From NCBI GenBank assembly GCA_002390705.1, contig DGQA01000005.1, positions 86,268 through 150,267 of the forward strand: a stretch of DNA of 64,000 nucleotides. The letters run 5' to 3'. The first letter of the stretch is position 1. Each line of letters starts with the position of its first letter. The stretch comes from Actinobacteria bacterium UBA4426. Lineage in GTDB: Bacteria; Actinomycetota; Actinomycetes; S36-B12. Below the pieces are notes generated by a model. The model did not search any database. It worked only from the letters and a program-made list of their open reading frames with translations, and had not been told where the DNA came from. The translations under genes were made by a program, and so were the position numbers. This document shows positions 16,897 to 26,143 of the stretch, piece by piece.

Positions 16897-17970
16897 TTAT
16901 ACGTTGAAGCGGAACTCCACCACATCGCCATCGGCCATGATGTAGTCCTTGCCTTCAATGCGAACTTTGCCGCGTGACTTTGCCTCACTCATAGATCCGG
17001 CCCCCATCAGTTCGTCAAAAGATACAACTTCAGCTTTAATAAAGCCTTTTTGGAAATCGGTATGGATAACGCCAGCGGCTTCTGGGGCGGTTGCATTGTG
17101 GGGAATTGTCCAGGCGCGCGCTTCCTTTGGGCCGGCCGTGAGATAAGTCTGAAGTCCTAGAGCGTCAAAGCCCACCCGGGCCAACGCGTTTAGACCCGAT
17201 TCAGTTTGCCCAACTGATTGCAACAGTTCCAGCGCTTCTTCATCAGATATCTCAACTAATTCAGATTCAATTTTTGCGTCCAAGAAAACCACCTCAGCGG
17301 GAGCAAGAAGTTCCTTCATTTCTTTCCGAAAATTATCATTGGACAACTCTTCTTCGTCGGCGTTGACCACGTACACAAATGGTTTGGCTGTGAGCAAGAA
17401 AAGTTCACGAATCGGTTCTGAATCGAAACTCACACCAAACAGAGTCTTGCCACTGTTGAGAATCTCTTGGGCTTTCTCTGCGGCCTCTAACACAACCGCC
17501 CTGGACTTATCGAGTCGGAGTTCTTTTTCCAGCCTTGGAATCGCTTTTTCAAGAGTTTGCATGTCGGCCAGAATCAATTCGGTATTGATAGTTTCCATGT
17601 CCTCTTTTGGAGAGACCCGACCTTCCACATGCACAACATCGTCATCAGTGAAAGCCCGCAGAACCTGGCAGATAGCGTCAGACTCACGGATATTTGCAAG
17701 GAACTTGTTGCCAAGACCAGCACCTTCGGATGCACCTTTCACAATGCCAGCAATATCAACGAACGTCACACTGGCCGGGATAACTCTTTCAGAACCGAAC
17801 ACTTTGGCTAACTCATTGAGCCTGGGATCGGGCACGCCAACCATGCCCGTGTTGGGCTCAATAGTTGCGAAGGGGTAATTCGCGGCAAGGACATTGTTCT
17901 TTGTCAATGCATTAAACAGTGTTGATTTCCCCACATTGGGCAGTCCGACGATTGCTAAAGTTAATCCCAC
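16897..17970 (-). CDS. ychF: Ribosome-binding ATPase YchF
   Basis: 357 residues of the Obg-like P-loop family. GLPNVGKSTLFNALTKN is the P-loop; the G4 position, usually NKXD, reads VVNADEEE, the change associated with ATP rather than GTP preference. A TGS domain closes the protein (YIMADGDVVEFRFNV). The frame is open to 18120, but GTG 17970 opens the family N-terminus and TAGACT lies seven bases upstream of it. Divergent from rmuC. Confidence 0.95.
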   Translation of the reverse strand: MGLTLAIVGLPNVGKSTLFNALTKNNVLAANYPFATIEPNTGMVGVPDPRLNELAKVFGSERVIPASVTFVDIAGIVKGASEGAGLGNKFLANIRESDAICQVLRAFTDDDVVHVEGRVSPKEDMETINTELILADMQTLEKAIPRLEKELRLDKSRAVVLEAAEKAQEILNSGKTLFGVSFDSEPIRELFLLTAKPFVYVVNADEEELSNDNFRKEMKELLAPAEVVFLDAKIESELVEISDEEALELLQSVGQTESGLNALARVGFDALGLQTYLTAGPKEARAWTIPHNATAPEAAGVIHTDFQKGFIKAEVVSFDELMGAGSMSEAKSRGKVRIEGKDYIMADGDVVEFRFNV

Positions 17971-17977
17971 AGCCGCG

Positions 17978-17983
17978 AGTCTA
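17978..17983 (-). promoter_or_regulatory. -10 for ychF
   Basis: TAGACT, seven bases before GTG 17970. Confidence 0.45.
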
Positions 17984-18034
17984 GATTGAGCATCAATCAA
18001 CCTAAATGTCGGTCGTACATGCGAGTATCGGGGT

Positions 18035-19105
18035 GTGGATTCAGTAGTACTAATTATCGTGGTAATTGCACTCGTTTTCTCGGGTGTTGGGATGGGATAT
18101 TTCTTGGGAACCCGTAGCAATCACTCCTCGGGTGTGCCCGAACTGCAATCGGGCTTGAGTTCACTTTCTGATGCAATCGACCGGATCACATCTTCGGTGT
18201 CCGCCCAGCAAGTCTCTTCTGCACAGTCTTCGGCAGCCCTGCGTGCCGAATTAACCCAATCACTTGCACATCAGTCCGAAAACTTGCTTCGCTCAGTCTC
18301 GGAGGTTAAGTCACAAGCCCAACAGCTCAGTACCGTGCTCAGCCGGTCCGGTGCCCGCGGGCAGTGGGGTGAAATGGAACTCACCCGGTTGGTTGAGGCA
18401 GCCGGCATGATTAACCGGGTTCATTTTCTTGATCAAAACACGATTGACAGTGCTGAGGGTCGTTTGCGGCCGGACCTACAAGTCATGCTCTCCAATGGCA
18501 GGTGCATTTTAATTGATGCGAAGACCCCGATGGATTCATTTCTGCGCACTGCCGGAAACCAGTCAGAGGAAAACATTGAAGTCCTGATGAACGCACACGC
18601 TGAAGCCGTCATCCGACACATCGAACAACTCGGCCGAAAGGGATATAGCGCGGAAGTTCGTGAGTCGGTTGATTTTGTGGTGATGTTCCTTCCCTCCGAG
18701 GCGTTGCTCGAAGCCGCACTGAACCAGCGGCCCGACCTGCTTGACTTCGCATTTAGTCGCAATATCGTGCCCGCCACACCCACCACTTTGTTTGCACTAC
18801 TGCGCGCCGTGTCCCTGGGTTGGCAAAACAGTGACATGGTCGAGCAAGCCCAAGACATTGTTCGGCTCTCCCAAGACATGTACTCACGCCTTGACACTGT
18901 TCTCGCCCACTTCGCCAGCCTCGGCAAATCACTCGGGGCTGCCGTGAGCCACTACAACAGTGCCGTGCGTTCAATTGAAACCAGGCTTAGGCCAACCGGT
19001 CGGGCATTAACCGATCTCGGTGTTCGGGGCGTCAAGAACGAGAGCGAGCTCACGCAGACCCCAACCCTAGAAGTGTTAGCATCCGAACTCCCCGAATCGG
19101 ATTAG
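18035..19105 (+). CDS. rmuC: DNA recombination protein RmuC
   Basis: 356 residues. An N-terminal membrane segment (about 4-26) is followed by a predicted coiled coil (about 38-100) and the RmuC nuclease-like core (GARGQWGEMEL, LPSEAL, ATPTTLFALLRAV). RmuC limits inversions at short inverted repeats. GTG 18035 with GAGTAT six bases before it. The gene ends 13 bp before the DUF6542 gene. Confidence 0.9.
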   Translation: MDSVVLIIVVIALVFSGVGMGYFLGTRSNHSSGVPELQSGLSSLSDAIDRITSSVSAQQVSSAQSSAALRAELTQSLAHQSENLLRSVSEVKSQAQQLSTVLSRSGARGQWGEMELTRLVEAAGMINRVHFLDQNTIDSAEGRLRPDLQVMLSNGRCILIDAKTPMDSFLRTAGNQSEENIEVLMNAHAEAVIRHIEQLGRKGYSAEVRESVDFVVMFLPSEALLEAALNQRPDLLDFAFSRNIVPATPTTLFALLRAVSLGWQNSDMVEQAQDIVRLSQDMYSRLDTVLAHFASLGKSLGAAVSHYNSAVRSIETRLRPTGRALTDLGVRGVKNESELTQTPTLEVLASELPESD

Positions 19106-19106
19106 G

Positions 19107-19112
19107 TAGCCT
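19107..19112 (+). promoter_or_regulatory. -10 for the DUF6542 gene
   Basis: TAGCCT, six bases before ATG 19119 and partly overlapping the end of rmuC. Confidence 0.45.
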
Positions 19113-19118
19113 ATTGCA

Positions 19119-19763
19119 ATGACTGACCAACCCGGCGAAGAATATGAGGCGCTCTTTCGCCCCGAAGAGCCCGCGGCTGAACCTGTGGTGGCCCAGATCA
19201 CTGAAACCGGACGCGTTTTCAAAAGCCAAGGCGTACACGAAAATGAAGAAGCATTACTCGCCCTTCCCACAAGTAGAGCCAGTAAATTGCGAACACTTGA
19301 GCGCGTCAATTCGCCGGCGCTAGAGCAGTCCGGACAAATCCCATCGCCCAAATCCTCGAGAGATGAGCGTGCCCGCCGATCACGACGCGGTGTCGTTTTC
19401 GGAGCGCTCAATGCTCTCTGGATTTACGGAATCACGGTCGGCGCAACCCTGATTTTTGGTCTGGCCGACGTTCTCATCTTCGGTGGCGAACCTGGAGCTC
19501 TCGCTGGGTTTGGACTCTTCGCAGTCTCAGTCTTCGCGAGTCTCGCAGTTCGCTCACAGGACGATTCCCAAGCCATATTCGCGCCTGCCATTGCTTTTTT
19601 TGTCATGGCGATGACTGTTGGTCAAATCAACGTGACCGATACTTCCCTCATGAATCGATTCGTCACCGTGTTTTTCACATTGGGAAATAATTGGCTCTGG
19701 GTGATTGGGTCCACTATTGTCGCCCTTGGCGTAGTTGCCTTTCGCCGCCGATCATTTCGCTAA
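19119..19763 (+). CDS. DUF6542-like membrane protein
   Basis: 214 residues. The first 90 are acidic then basic and probably cytoplasmic, ending in RARRSRRG. Four hydrophobic helices follow (about 94-115, 121-142, 147-168 and 188-208). Such proteins occur beside ispH and xseA in many actinobacteria, the same context as here. Function unknown. It converges with ispH, with one base between the stops. Confidence 0.65.
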   Translation: MTDQPGEEYEALFRPEEPAAEPVVAQITETGRVFKSQGVHENEEALLALPTSRASKLRTLERVNSPALEQSGQIPSPKSSRDERARRSRRGVVFGALNALWIYGITVGATLIFGLADVLIFGGEPGALAGFGLFAVSVFASLAVRSQDDSQAIFAPAIAFFVMAMTVGQINVTDTSLMNRFVTVFFTLGNNWLWVIGSTIVALGVVAFRRRSFR

Positions 19764-19764
19764 A

Positions 19765-20727
19765 TCACTGAGTCGCAGCTGCTTTAATATCCCGCCGTAA
19801 CTCTGGTGGAAGGGCAAACATCAACGTCTCTTCAGCGGTATTCACTTCCTCGCAGTCACTAAAACCCTGCTCGGCCAACCAATCAATAACTTCTTGTACG
19901 AGAAGTTCCGGCACTGATGCCCCACTCGTCACCCCAACCGTTAACACGCCTTCAACCCACTCGCTTTGCAATTCACGGAAACTGTCTACCCGGTAAGAAG
20001 CTTGTGCCCCAGCGTCCAGGGCCACTTCAACCAGGCGTACTGAATTAGACGAGTTCCCCGAACCGACCACGATTACGAGGTCACAATTTGGAGACATCGC
20101 CTTAACCGCAGTTTGCCGATTCTGGGTTGCGTAACAAATATCGTCACTTGGTGGACTCGCCATCTCAGGGAACCGCTCTTTGAGTACGTTGACAGTTTGG
20201 ATAGTTTCATCGACCGAGAGGGTCGTTTGGGACAGCCAAATGAGTTTCTCTGGATCTTTAACTTCCAAATGACGAGCTTCTTCGGGGTTCTGGACCAAGG
20301 TTATGGACTTCGGGGCTTCCCCCATGGTCCCCTCAACCTCTTCATGTCCTTCGTGACCAATCAAAATAATATCGAGCCCCTCACTGGAAAACCGCCTGGC
20401 TTCAGCGTGAACTTTGGTCACCAGTGGACAGGTCGCGTCAATCGTCTTTAAGGAGCGATCGGCGGCCACTTGATGCACACTCGGAGAAACTCCATGTGCG
20501 GAAAAAACAACCGTTGAACCTTCCGGTACCACATCAAGTTCATCAACAAAAATTACGCCACGGTCCTCGAGCGATTGCACTACGTACCTGTTGTGGACGA
20601 TTTCTTTGCGAACATAGAGCGGAGCGCCGTACAGATCCAATGATTTCTCGACAGTGAGGATAGCCCGGTCAACTCCCGCGCAATATCCACGAGGGGCAGC
20701 CAAAAGAACTTTTTTTTCTGAAGCCAT
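19765..20727 (-). CDS. ispH: 4-Hydroxy-3-methylbut-2-enyl diphosphate reductase
   Basis: 320 residues. The last enzyme of the MEP isoprenoid pathway. The three 4Fe-4S cysteines are in PRGYCAGV (Cys16), DATCPLV and DDICYATQNR, and the catalytic Glu is in EEVEGTMGE. The frame is open to 20814, but ATG 20727 with TACGAT six bases upstream matches the family N-terminus. Divergent from xseA. Its products feed the Z-prenyl transferase at 26517. Confidence 0.95.
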   Translation of the reverse strand: MASEKKVLLAAPRGYCAGVDRAILTVEKSLDLYGAPLYVRKEIVHNRYVVQSLEDRGVIFVDELDVVPEGSTVVFSAHGVSPSVHQVAADRSLKTIDATCPLVTKVHAEARRFSSEGLDIILIGHEGHEEVEGTMGEAPKSITLVQNPEEARHLEVKDPEKLIWLSQTTLSVDETIQTVNVLKERFPEMASPPSDDICYATQNRQTAVKAMSPNCDLVIVVGSGNSSNSVRLVEVALDAGAQASYRVDSFRELQSEWVEGVLTVGVTSGASVPELLVQEVIDWLAEQGFSDCEEVNTAEETLMFALPPELRRDIKAAATQ

Positions 20728-20733
20728 GCCTCT

Positions 20734-20739
20734 ATCGTA
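20734..20739 (-). promoter_or_regulatory. -10 for ispH
   Basis: TACGAT, six bases before ATG 20727. Confidence 0.5.
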
Positions 20740-20774
20740 GGCCCATATCCTAGGTAGAGCACCCGCTGTCCGCT

Positions 20775-20780
20775 TAGGCT
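20775..20780 (+). promoter_or_regulatory. -10 for xseA
   Basis: TAGGCT, six bases before GTG 20787. Confidence 0.55.
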
Positions 20781-20786
20781 GCGCAG

Positions 20787-21932
20787 GTGACCTTGCAGAC
20801 TTCGGAACAATCACCCGCTCCAGTGCGAGTGATCTCCAACCTGCTGCACGACTACATCAACCGCTTAAGCTCCATTTGGATCGAAGGACAGGTCGCCCAA
20901 TACCGTGTCCGACCCGGCGCCAATGTCCAGTTCCTTACTCTGCGTGATACCGATGCTGAGTTTTCACTCAAAATAATGGTTAACTCAGCACTCATCGGAG
21001 CAATGGACCCGCCCCTAGCCGAGGGTCAACGAATAGTTATTTTTGGCCGGTGCGATTTTTGGCCCAAACAAGGTTCACTGCAAGTCGTCGCACGCGAAAT
21101 TCGAGCCGTTGGCCTCGGTGAACTACTCGCCCAGTTAGCTGCTTTAAAGGAGAAGTTAACCGCCGAGGGGCTCTTCGCCCCCGGACGCAAGAAGCCACTG
21201 CCTTTTCTCCCTGATCGAATTGGTCTCATTACCGGCCGCCAGAGTGATGCGATGCATGACGTGCTCACCCACACGAAGGAACGCTGGCCCCGGGCGGACT
21301 TTGAGATCCGCGAAGTTGCCATCCAGGGGGTCAATGCTGTTGGCGAAGTCACCGCAGCATTACAAGAACTCGACACTCTTGAACTCGACGTGATCGTCAT
21401 CGCTCGAGGAGGTGGCAGCATGGAAGATCTGCTGCCATTTAGCAACGAAGCTTTGATCCGGGCCGTAAGCATTGCCGGCACGCCAGTCGTTAGTGCGATT
21501 GGACACGAGCAGGACACTCCATTGCTCGACTTTGTTGCGGACCTGCGGGCTTCCACACCCACCGACGCTGCCAAACGGATCGTGCCTTCTGTCGTTGAAG
21601 AACGGAGGAATCTCGCCGAACTTCGTGCTCGCAATCTGAGGGCGATCGCAAATTTACTTAACATAAATAAATTGAAATTACATGAGTTGCGCAATCGCTT
21701 GACCCAGCGGGTTACCCATCGCATTGATGCAGAATTGGCCACCGTCACACACCTTCGCGCACAGATCCGCGCCCTGTCCCCTGCCGCCACTTTAGAACGT
21801 GGTTACGCAATTGTTCAGGGTGTAAAAGGTGAAATTATCCGTAATCAAGCCCAGGTTGGCGTCGATCAAGAAGTGCAGATCCGGGTCAGCGTCGGCGAAT
21901 TTTCGGCTACACGAAATGACAACAAGAAGTGA
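20787..21932 (+). CDS. xseA: Exodeoxyribonuclease VII large subunit
   Basis: 381 residues. An N-terminal OB fold (about 12-105) is followed by the catalytic core (RIGLITGRQSDAMHDV, IARGGGSMEDL, SAIGHEQDTPLLDFVAD) and a helical stretch (about 265-335). It degrades single-stranded DNA together with XseB, whose gene follows after 9 bp. GTG 20787. Confidence 0.95.
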   Translation: MTLQTSEQSPAPVRVISNLLHDYINRLSSIWIEGQVAQYRVRPGANVQFLTLRDTDAEFSLKIMVNSALIGAMDPPLAEGQRIVIFGRCDFWPKQGSLQVVAREIRAVGLGELLAQLAALKEKLTAEGLFAPGRKKPLPFLPDRIGLITGRQSDAMHDVLTHTKERWPRADFEIREVAIQGVNAVGEVTAALQELDTLELDVIVIARGGGSMEDLLPFSNEALIRAVSIAGTPVVSAIGHEQDTPLLDFVADLRASTPTDAAKRIVPSVVEERRNLAELRARNLRAIANLLNINKLKLHELRNRLTQRVTHRIDAELATVTHLRAQIRALSPAATLERGYAIVQGVKGEIIRNQAQVGVDQEVQIRVSVGEFSATRNDNKK

Positions 21933-21941
21933 GGAATTACC

Positions 21942-22133
21942 GTGGAAAAAAATGACGAGCTGGGATATGAACAAGCGCGTGACGAATTAGCAAGCATTAC
22001 GGCGCAACTTGAAGGTGGGGGCCAAAGCCTTGAAGAGTCACTAGCCCTCTGGGAAAAAGGTGAAGCCTTGGCTCAAGTGTGCGAAAAATGGCTCAACACT
22101 GCCAGCGAACGGATTACTCCACCAGAGGAGTAG
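21942..22133 (+). CDS. xseB: Exodeoxyribonuclease VII small subunit
   Basis: 63 residues with the family signature YEQARDELASITAQLEGG and the helical hairpin LEESLALWEKGEAL. GTG 21942 has GAGGAAT upstream. Its last 20 bp overlap the convergent DUF4245 gene. Confidence 0.93.
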   Translation: MEKNDELGYEQARDELASITAQLEGGGQSLEESLALWEKGEALAQVCEKWLNTASERITPPEE

Positions 22134-22686
22134 ACGCCAACGAGGCTACGGCAGCTTCAAGTTCTGCCGCAGAAACGGTTCCGCTGAGAACCGTTGTCGA
22201 ATCCGGTGTCACGTGTACAAAAGCCCGCGAATCAGATCCATCAAAGACCAACCAATCCTGACCGGCTATTGATTTTTCACCTTCTGCCGTAATCCCTGCG
22301 ATTTCATTGATCAGATATTCCTCATTTGATGCGGCGGACTGCGTGATTTCCAGGTATTCCTCTTCTGCTGTCACGTAGCCCACATGCCACACGGGGTCAT
22401 TTTGTGAATACTTTGTTGGCTCCCAACGTGCACTCGTTGCTCGTAGTCCAGCAATTTGCGGGACCAGAACAGGGAAATCAGCTTGCGAATTAGCAAATGC
22501 GAGTAGAGGGATCGGATCAATTTCACGCACTGGATCCGGGGTTGGACGCCAAGTGACCAGCATTATTGCGCCGATCACACCCAGCACAATAGCGAGGGAA
22601 AGCACCATGTCACTCACGGTTTGACCCATTCGGGCATTTGGCTTTCCGGTGGGAATTGGCGCGCTCACCCCCCCATCATGGATCAT
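22114..22686 (-). CDS. DUF4245 family membrane-anchored protein
   Basis: 190 residues. A short N-terminal stretch is followed by one membrane helix (MVLSLAIVLGVIGAIMLVTW, about 27-46) and an extracellular domain with conserved RATSARWEPT and YVTAEEEYLEI. DUF4245 proteins are actinobacterial, of unknown function, and typically found beside glpX and xseB. GTG 22668 is an alternative start (CATGAT six bases upstream). Divergent from glpX. Confidence 0.75.
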   Translation of the reverse strand: MIHDGGVSAPIPTGKPNARMGQTVSDMVLSLAIVLGVIGAIMLVTWRPTPDPVREIDPIPLLAFANSQADFPVLVPQIAGLRATSARWEPTKYSQNDPVWHVGYVTAEEEYLEITQSAASNEEYLINEIAGITAEGEKSIAGQDWLVFDGSDSRAFVHVTPDSTTVLSGTVSAAELEAAVASLASTPLVE

Positions 22687-22715
22687 TTCGCCTGCCGTTG
22701 CTCACCCAACACCGC

Positions 22716-22721
22716 TACGCT
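22716..22721 (+). promoter_or_regulatory. -10 for glpX
   Basis: TACGCT, six bases before ATG 22728. Confidence 0.55.
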
Positions 22722-22727
22722 ACGGCC

Positions 22728-23738
22728 ATGAGCGCAGATCAAGTTGGTGGTACCGCGGTACCCGAGCGGAATCTGGCCCTTGAATTAGTACGCGCTACGG
22801 AGGCCGCCGCCATGGCAGCGGCCCGCTGGGTGGGGCGTGGCGACAAAAACGGGGCTGACGGAGCCGCCGTAAATGCCATGCGAACCCTGGTCAGCGGTGT
22901 TTCCATGAACGGAATCGTTGTCATTGGTGAAGGCGAAAAGGACAAAGCCCCCATGCTGTTCAACGGCGAAAGCATCGGCGATGGTAGCGGCGCGGCCGCC
23001 GACGTTGCCGTGGACCCCATCGACGGCACCACCTTAGCCGCTAAGGGGATGCCCAACGCAATTTCTGTTATTGCGGTCGCCGAACGTGGGACCATGTTCG
23101 ACCCGAGTGCTGTCTTCTACATGGAAAAACTAGTGGTGGGACCTGAAGCGGCGGGATCAATCGACATTGAAGCACCGACCGCTTGGAATCTTGAGAAAAT
23201 TGCCAAAGCTAAAGGTGAGTCGGTTTCTGAATTGACCGTGTGTCTGTTGGATCGACCACGGCACGAAGGTCTCGCTCGTGAGATCCGCGAAGCCGGTGCC
23301 CGCATTAAATTCATAGTCGATGGTGACGTGGCCGGCGCCGTGATGGCTGCGCGGCCCGATACTGGAATTGACGTTCTCATGGGGATTGGCGGAACGCCCG
23401 AAGGGATCATTGCCGCTTGCGCCATGACCGCTCTGGGTGGGGAAATCCAAGGGAAACTGTGGCCGACCAATGATCAAGAGCGCGATCGCGCAATTAATGC
23501 GGGACATGACCTGAGCAGAATCCTTGGTACTCGAGATCTCGTCACTGGGAACAACAACTTCTTCTGCGCTACCGGGATTACTGACGGTGAACTTCTGCAA
23601 GGGGTTCGGTACAGCCCCCAAGGTCCCACCACGAATTCGATTGTAATGCGGAGCGCGAGCAAAACAATCCGTGAAATCAAAAGCGAGCACCATTACGCGC
23701 CTAACTCCCAATACTCAACTGTGAACACTCAATTCTGA
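22728..23738 (+). CDS. glpX: Fructose-1,6-bisphosphatase, class II
   Basis: 336 residues. The GlpX-type gluconeogenic phosphatase, with metal and phosphate motifs GEGEKDKAPML, DVAVDPIDGTTLAA and MGIGGTPEG. ATG 22728 fits the family start; the longer frame from 22638 lacks support. The last residues (STVNTQF) and the stop codon are encoded inside a 28-bp tandem repeat, so the C-terminal tail may vary between strains. Confidence 0.95.
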   Translation: MSADQVGGTAVPERNLALELVRATEAAAMAAARWVGRGDKNGADGAAVNAMRTLVSGVSMNGIVVIGEGEKDKAPMLFNGESIGDGSGAAADVAVDPIDGTTLAAKGMPNAISVIAVAERGTMFDPSAVFYMEKLVVGPEAAGSIDIEAPTAWNLEKIAKAKGESVSELTVCLLDRPRHEGLAREIREAGARIKFIVDGDVAGAVMAARPDTGIDVLMGIGGTPEGIIAACAMTALGGEIQGKLWPTNDQERDRAINAGHDLSRILGTRDLVTGNNNFFCATGITDGELLQGVRYSPQGPTTNSIVMRSASKTIREIKSEHHYAPNSQYSTVNTQF

Positions 23739-23779
23739 GCACTCAACTGTGAACACTCAATTCTGAGCACTCAACTGTG
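23713..23779 (+). repeat. 28-bp tandem repeat across the glpX stop
   Basis: Two identical 28-bp units (23713-23740 and 23741-23768), each starting ACTCAACTGTGAACACTC, then a third partial unit of 11 bp (23769-23779) that diverges. The glpX TGA (23736-23738) is in unit 1 and recurs in unit 2. Confidence 0.95.
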
Positions 23780-23826
23780 GACTGTTGATTCCTATGCCTG
23801 CGAGAGTTCCCTAGCCCCCACGGGCC

Positions 23827-23832
23827 TAGGCT
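23827..23832 (+). promoter_or_regulatory. -10 for the fumarase gene
   Basis: TAGGCT, six bases before GTG 23839. Confidence 0.55.
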
Positions 23833-23838
23833 GTTGCC

Positions 23839-25497
23839 GTGAGCGAATTCGTCCATACCGACCAGTTGCCACTTGGTCCTGACTCAACCCAGTATCGCCT
23901 TCTCACGACCGAAGGGGTAAGCGTTGAGCGTCTGGGGAATTACGATTTCCTCCGCGTTGAATCCAGTGCGTTGACGGCACTCACATTTGCCGCCATGCGG
24001 GACATCTCGCATTTACTTCGCAGTGACCATCTTGCGCAGCTAAAAAAAATTCTCGATGACCCTGAATCCAGTCCGAATGATCGCTTTGTCGCCCTCGACC
24101 TACTCAAAAATGCAAACATTGCCGCCGGGGGTGTCCTACCGATGTGCCAAGACACTGGGACCGCGATCATTATGGGCAGGCGCGGCCAGCACGTCCTCAC
24201 GGCCGGCCAAGACAATGCGGACATTTCTCGCGGGGTGTTTGATGCATTTGCCGAACTCAACCTGCGCTATTCCCAACTTTCTCCCATAAGTATGTGGGAG
24301 GAACGTAATACCGGCACCAATCTGCCGGCACAAATTGAGTTGTATTCCGACCCTCACAAGAACCAGTCATATGAATTCCTATTTATGGCTAAAGGCGGAG
24401 GCAGCGCAAACAAGAGTTTCCTGTATCAAGAGACCGCGGCTCTATTGAATCCGGCCAAGTTCACTTCTTTTCTCGATGAAAAACTGCGTGCCATTGGAAC
24501 TGCTGCCTGCCCGCCCTATCATCTGGCAATTGTCGTCGGAGGAACTAGTGCCGAATTCGCTCTTAAAACCGCAAAGCTCGCATCGGCCCATTACTTGGAT
24601 GGACTTCCCGTTCACGGCTCACCCGATGGCCACGGATACCGCGATCTAGAAATGGAACATGAGGTTTTCCTGCAAACCCAGGAATTCGGAATTGGAGCAC
24701 AGTTCGGTGGAAAATATTTCTGCCACGACGTGAGAGTTATTCGATTACCTCGGCACGGCGCTTCGTGCCCGGTCGCGATCGCTGTTTCCTGCTCGGCTGA
24801 CCGGCAAGCGAAAGCAAAAATTACACCCGAAGGGGTATTCCTTGAGCAACTTGAGACGGAACCAGCTCATTTCTTGCCCGAAATAGAGGACTCGCACTTG
24901 GATGACACCGCGGTGCACATTGATCTCAATGCGCCCATGAACCAAATAAGAGAAGAACTGAGCAAACTTCCCATTCGCACTCGCGTCTCACTCACCGGAT
25001 CGCTCGTTGTCGCGCGCGATCTGGCACACGCCCGGATCAAAGCAATGCTTGATCGTGGGGAACCGATGCCCAGTTATCTCAAAAATCATGCGGTGTACTA
25101 CGCAGGGCCAGCAAAAACTCCCGGCGGCATGGCATCTGGATCATTTGGCCCGACGACCGCGGGCCGTATGGATTCTTATGTTGACCAGTTCCAAAAGGCG
25201 GGGGGCTCAATGGTCATGTTGGCCAAAGGAAATCGCAGTGGCGAAGTCACTCGCGCATGCAAAGAAAACGGCGGCTTTTACTTAGGTTCTATTGGTGGCC
25301 CGGCAGCAAAGCTGGCCCAGGACAATATCAAAAAAGTGGAAGTCCTCGATTTTTCTGAGCTCGGCATGGAAGCGGTCTGGAAGATTGATGTTGTTGACTT
25401 CCCGGCTTTTGTGGTGGTTGACGACAAAGGTAATGATTTCTTTGCCGAGACCTTGCGCCCGATTGCGACCAATATTGCGGTTGGGCCGCCCCAATAG
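23839..25497 (+). CDS. fumA: Fumarate hydratase, class I (iron-sulfur)
   Basis: 552 residues. Single-chain class I fumarase with cluster cysteines in LPMCQDTGT, AACPPYHLAIVVGGTSAE and SCSADRQAK, and the C-terminal beta domain (GPTTAGRMDSYVDQFQ). It hydrates fumarate to malate in the TCA cycle and is oxygen-sensitive. GTG 23839. Placed after glpX, so central-carbon genes are adjacent, but each seems to have its own promoter. Confidence 0.93.
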   Translation: MSEFVHTDQLPLGPDSTQYRLLTTEGVSVERLGNYDFLRVESSALTALTFAAMRDISHLLRSDHLAQLKKILDDPESSPNDRFVALDLLKNANIAAGGVLPMCQDTGTAIIMGRRGQHVLTAGQDNADISRGVFDAFAELNLRYSQLSPISMWEERNTGTNLPAQIELYSDPHKNQSYEFLFMAKGGGSANKSFLYQETAALLNPAKFTSFLDEKLRAIGTAACPPYHLAIVVGGTSAEFALKTAKLASAHYLDGLPVHGSPDGHGYRDLEMEHEVFLQTQEFGIGAQFGGKYFCHDVRVIRLPRHGASCPVAIAVSCSADRQAKAKITPEGVFLEQLETEPAHFLPEIEDSHLDDTAVHIDLNAPMNQIREELSKLPIRTRVSLTGSLVVARDLAHARIKAMLDRGEPMPSYLKNHAVYYAGPAKTPGGMASGSFGPTTAGRMDSYVDQFQKAGGSMVMLAKGNRSGEVTRACKENGGFYLGSIGGPAAKLAQDNIKKVEVLDFSELGMEAVWKIDVVDFPAFVVVDDKGNDFFAETLRPIATNIAVGPPQ

Positions 25498-25516
25498 CGT
25501 TCAGCAGACCCACTTG

Positions 25517-26143
25517 TCAGCACATTTTTCTTGTGGGCCAGTGTTTCTTACCCGTCCCTTTTGCCCAAATGGTCCAGAATGCTCGGTCCTGCCAGTAGCG
25601 ATTCCATTTATTCATGGGCTTTTTCCGTAATTTTTTGATCAGGCGCACCCCGTCCTTACCCATCTCTTTTCTGACCTCCGGTTGCATCATCCACGTTACG
25701 CCGCGCGCGAGCGCCGGGGAAAACTGATACGCGCCGCGGTAGAAGCCGCCTCGTCCGGCTCTGTAATGATGGCGGGATTCAGCCTTGGAGATACATTTGC
25801 GTAATTTCTCACGTTTGGGCATATGCCACTTGCCCTGATAAAGGCTTGGTTCATATCCCATCAGGTCATTGGATTTGCGGGAGCCAAAAGCGTGTACGGT
25901 CTCTGCCGCGATTCGATCCTGACGGCTTAACGCGGAGTTAGCGGCCGGATCGTTGCCTTCATCTCCCACTGGGATTGCGGCATCCCCATCAACCACGGCC
26001 GGCTCGGCGACTGGCTCAGCGACTGGCTCAGCGGCCGGTACCGGTGCCGCCTCTTCGGCCAGTGCCGCAGTGGTGGGAAGAATTAAGGCCAGAATGAGGG
26101 TTGGCAGGACGCCAACTGTGCCAAAACTTCCCATCTTTCGCAC
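25517..26143 (-). CDS. Secreted lysozyme/Rpf-like protein
   Basis: About 208 residues. A signal peptide (MGSFGTVGVLPTLILALILP, cleavage near TTAALA-EE) is followed by an Ala/Glu/Pro/Val linker with VAEP repeats and a C-terminal domain with KCISKAESRHHYRAG and GFYRGAYQFSP. The order Cys, Glu, Tyr-Gly-X-Gln-Phe-Ser recalls resuscitation-promoting-factor and lysozyme folds, but the domain is divergent and strongly basic. GTG 26143 has AAAGGA eight bases upstream; the frame opens at 26176. A CRP-type site and a long leader precede it. Peptidoglycan cleavage is inferred. Confidence 0.6.
   Translation of the reverse strand: MRKMGSFGTVGVLPTLILALILPTTAALAEEAAPVPAAEPVAEPVAEPAVVDGDAAIPVGDEGNDPAANSALSRQDRIAAETVHAFGSRKSNDLMGYEPSLYQGKWHMPKREKLRKCISKAESRHHYRAGRGGFYRGAYQFSPALARGVTWMMQPEVRKEMGKDGVRLIKKLRKKPMNKWNRYWQDRAFWTIWAKGTGKKHWPTRKMC

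Noticed and set aside
23157..23711. Long antisense ORF within glpX
   Set aside because: It shadows a well-supported gene and has no family or ribosome site.
23713..23779. CRISPR or attachment-site reading of the tandem repeats
   Set aside because: Units are contiguous without spacers and no Cas, integrase or transposase gene is near.
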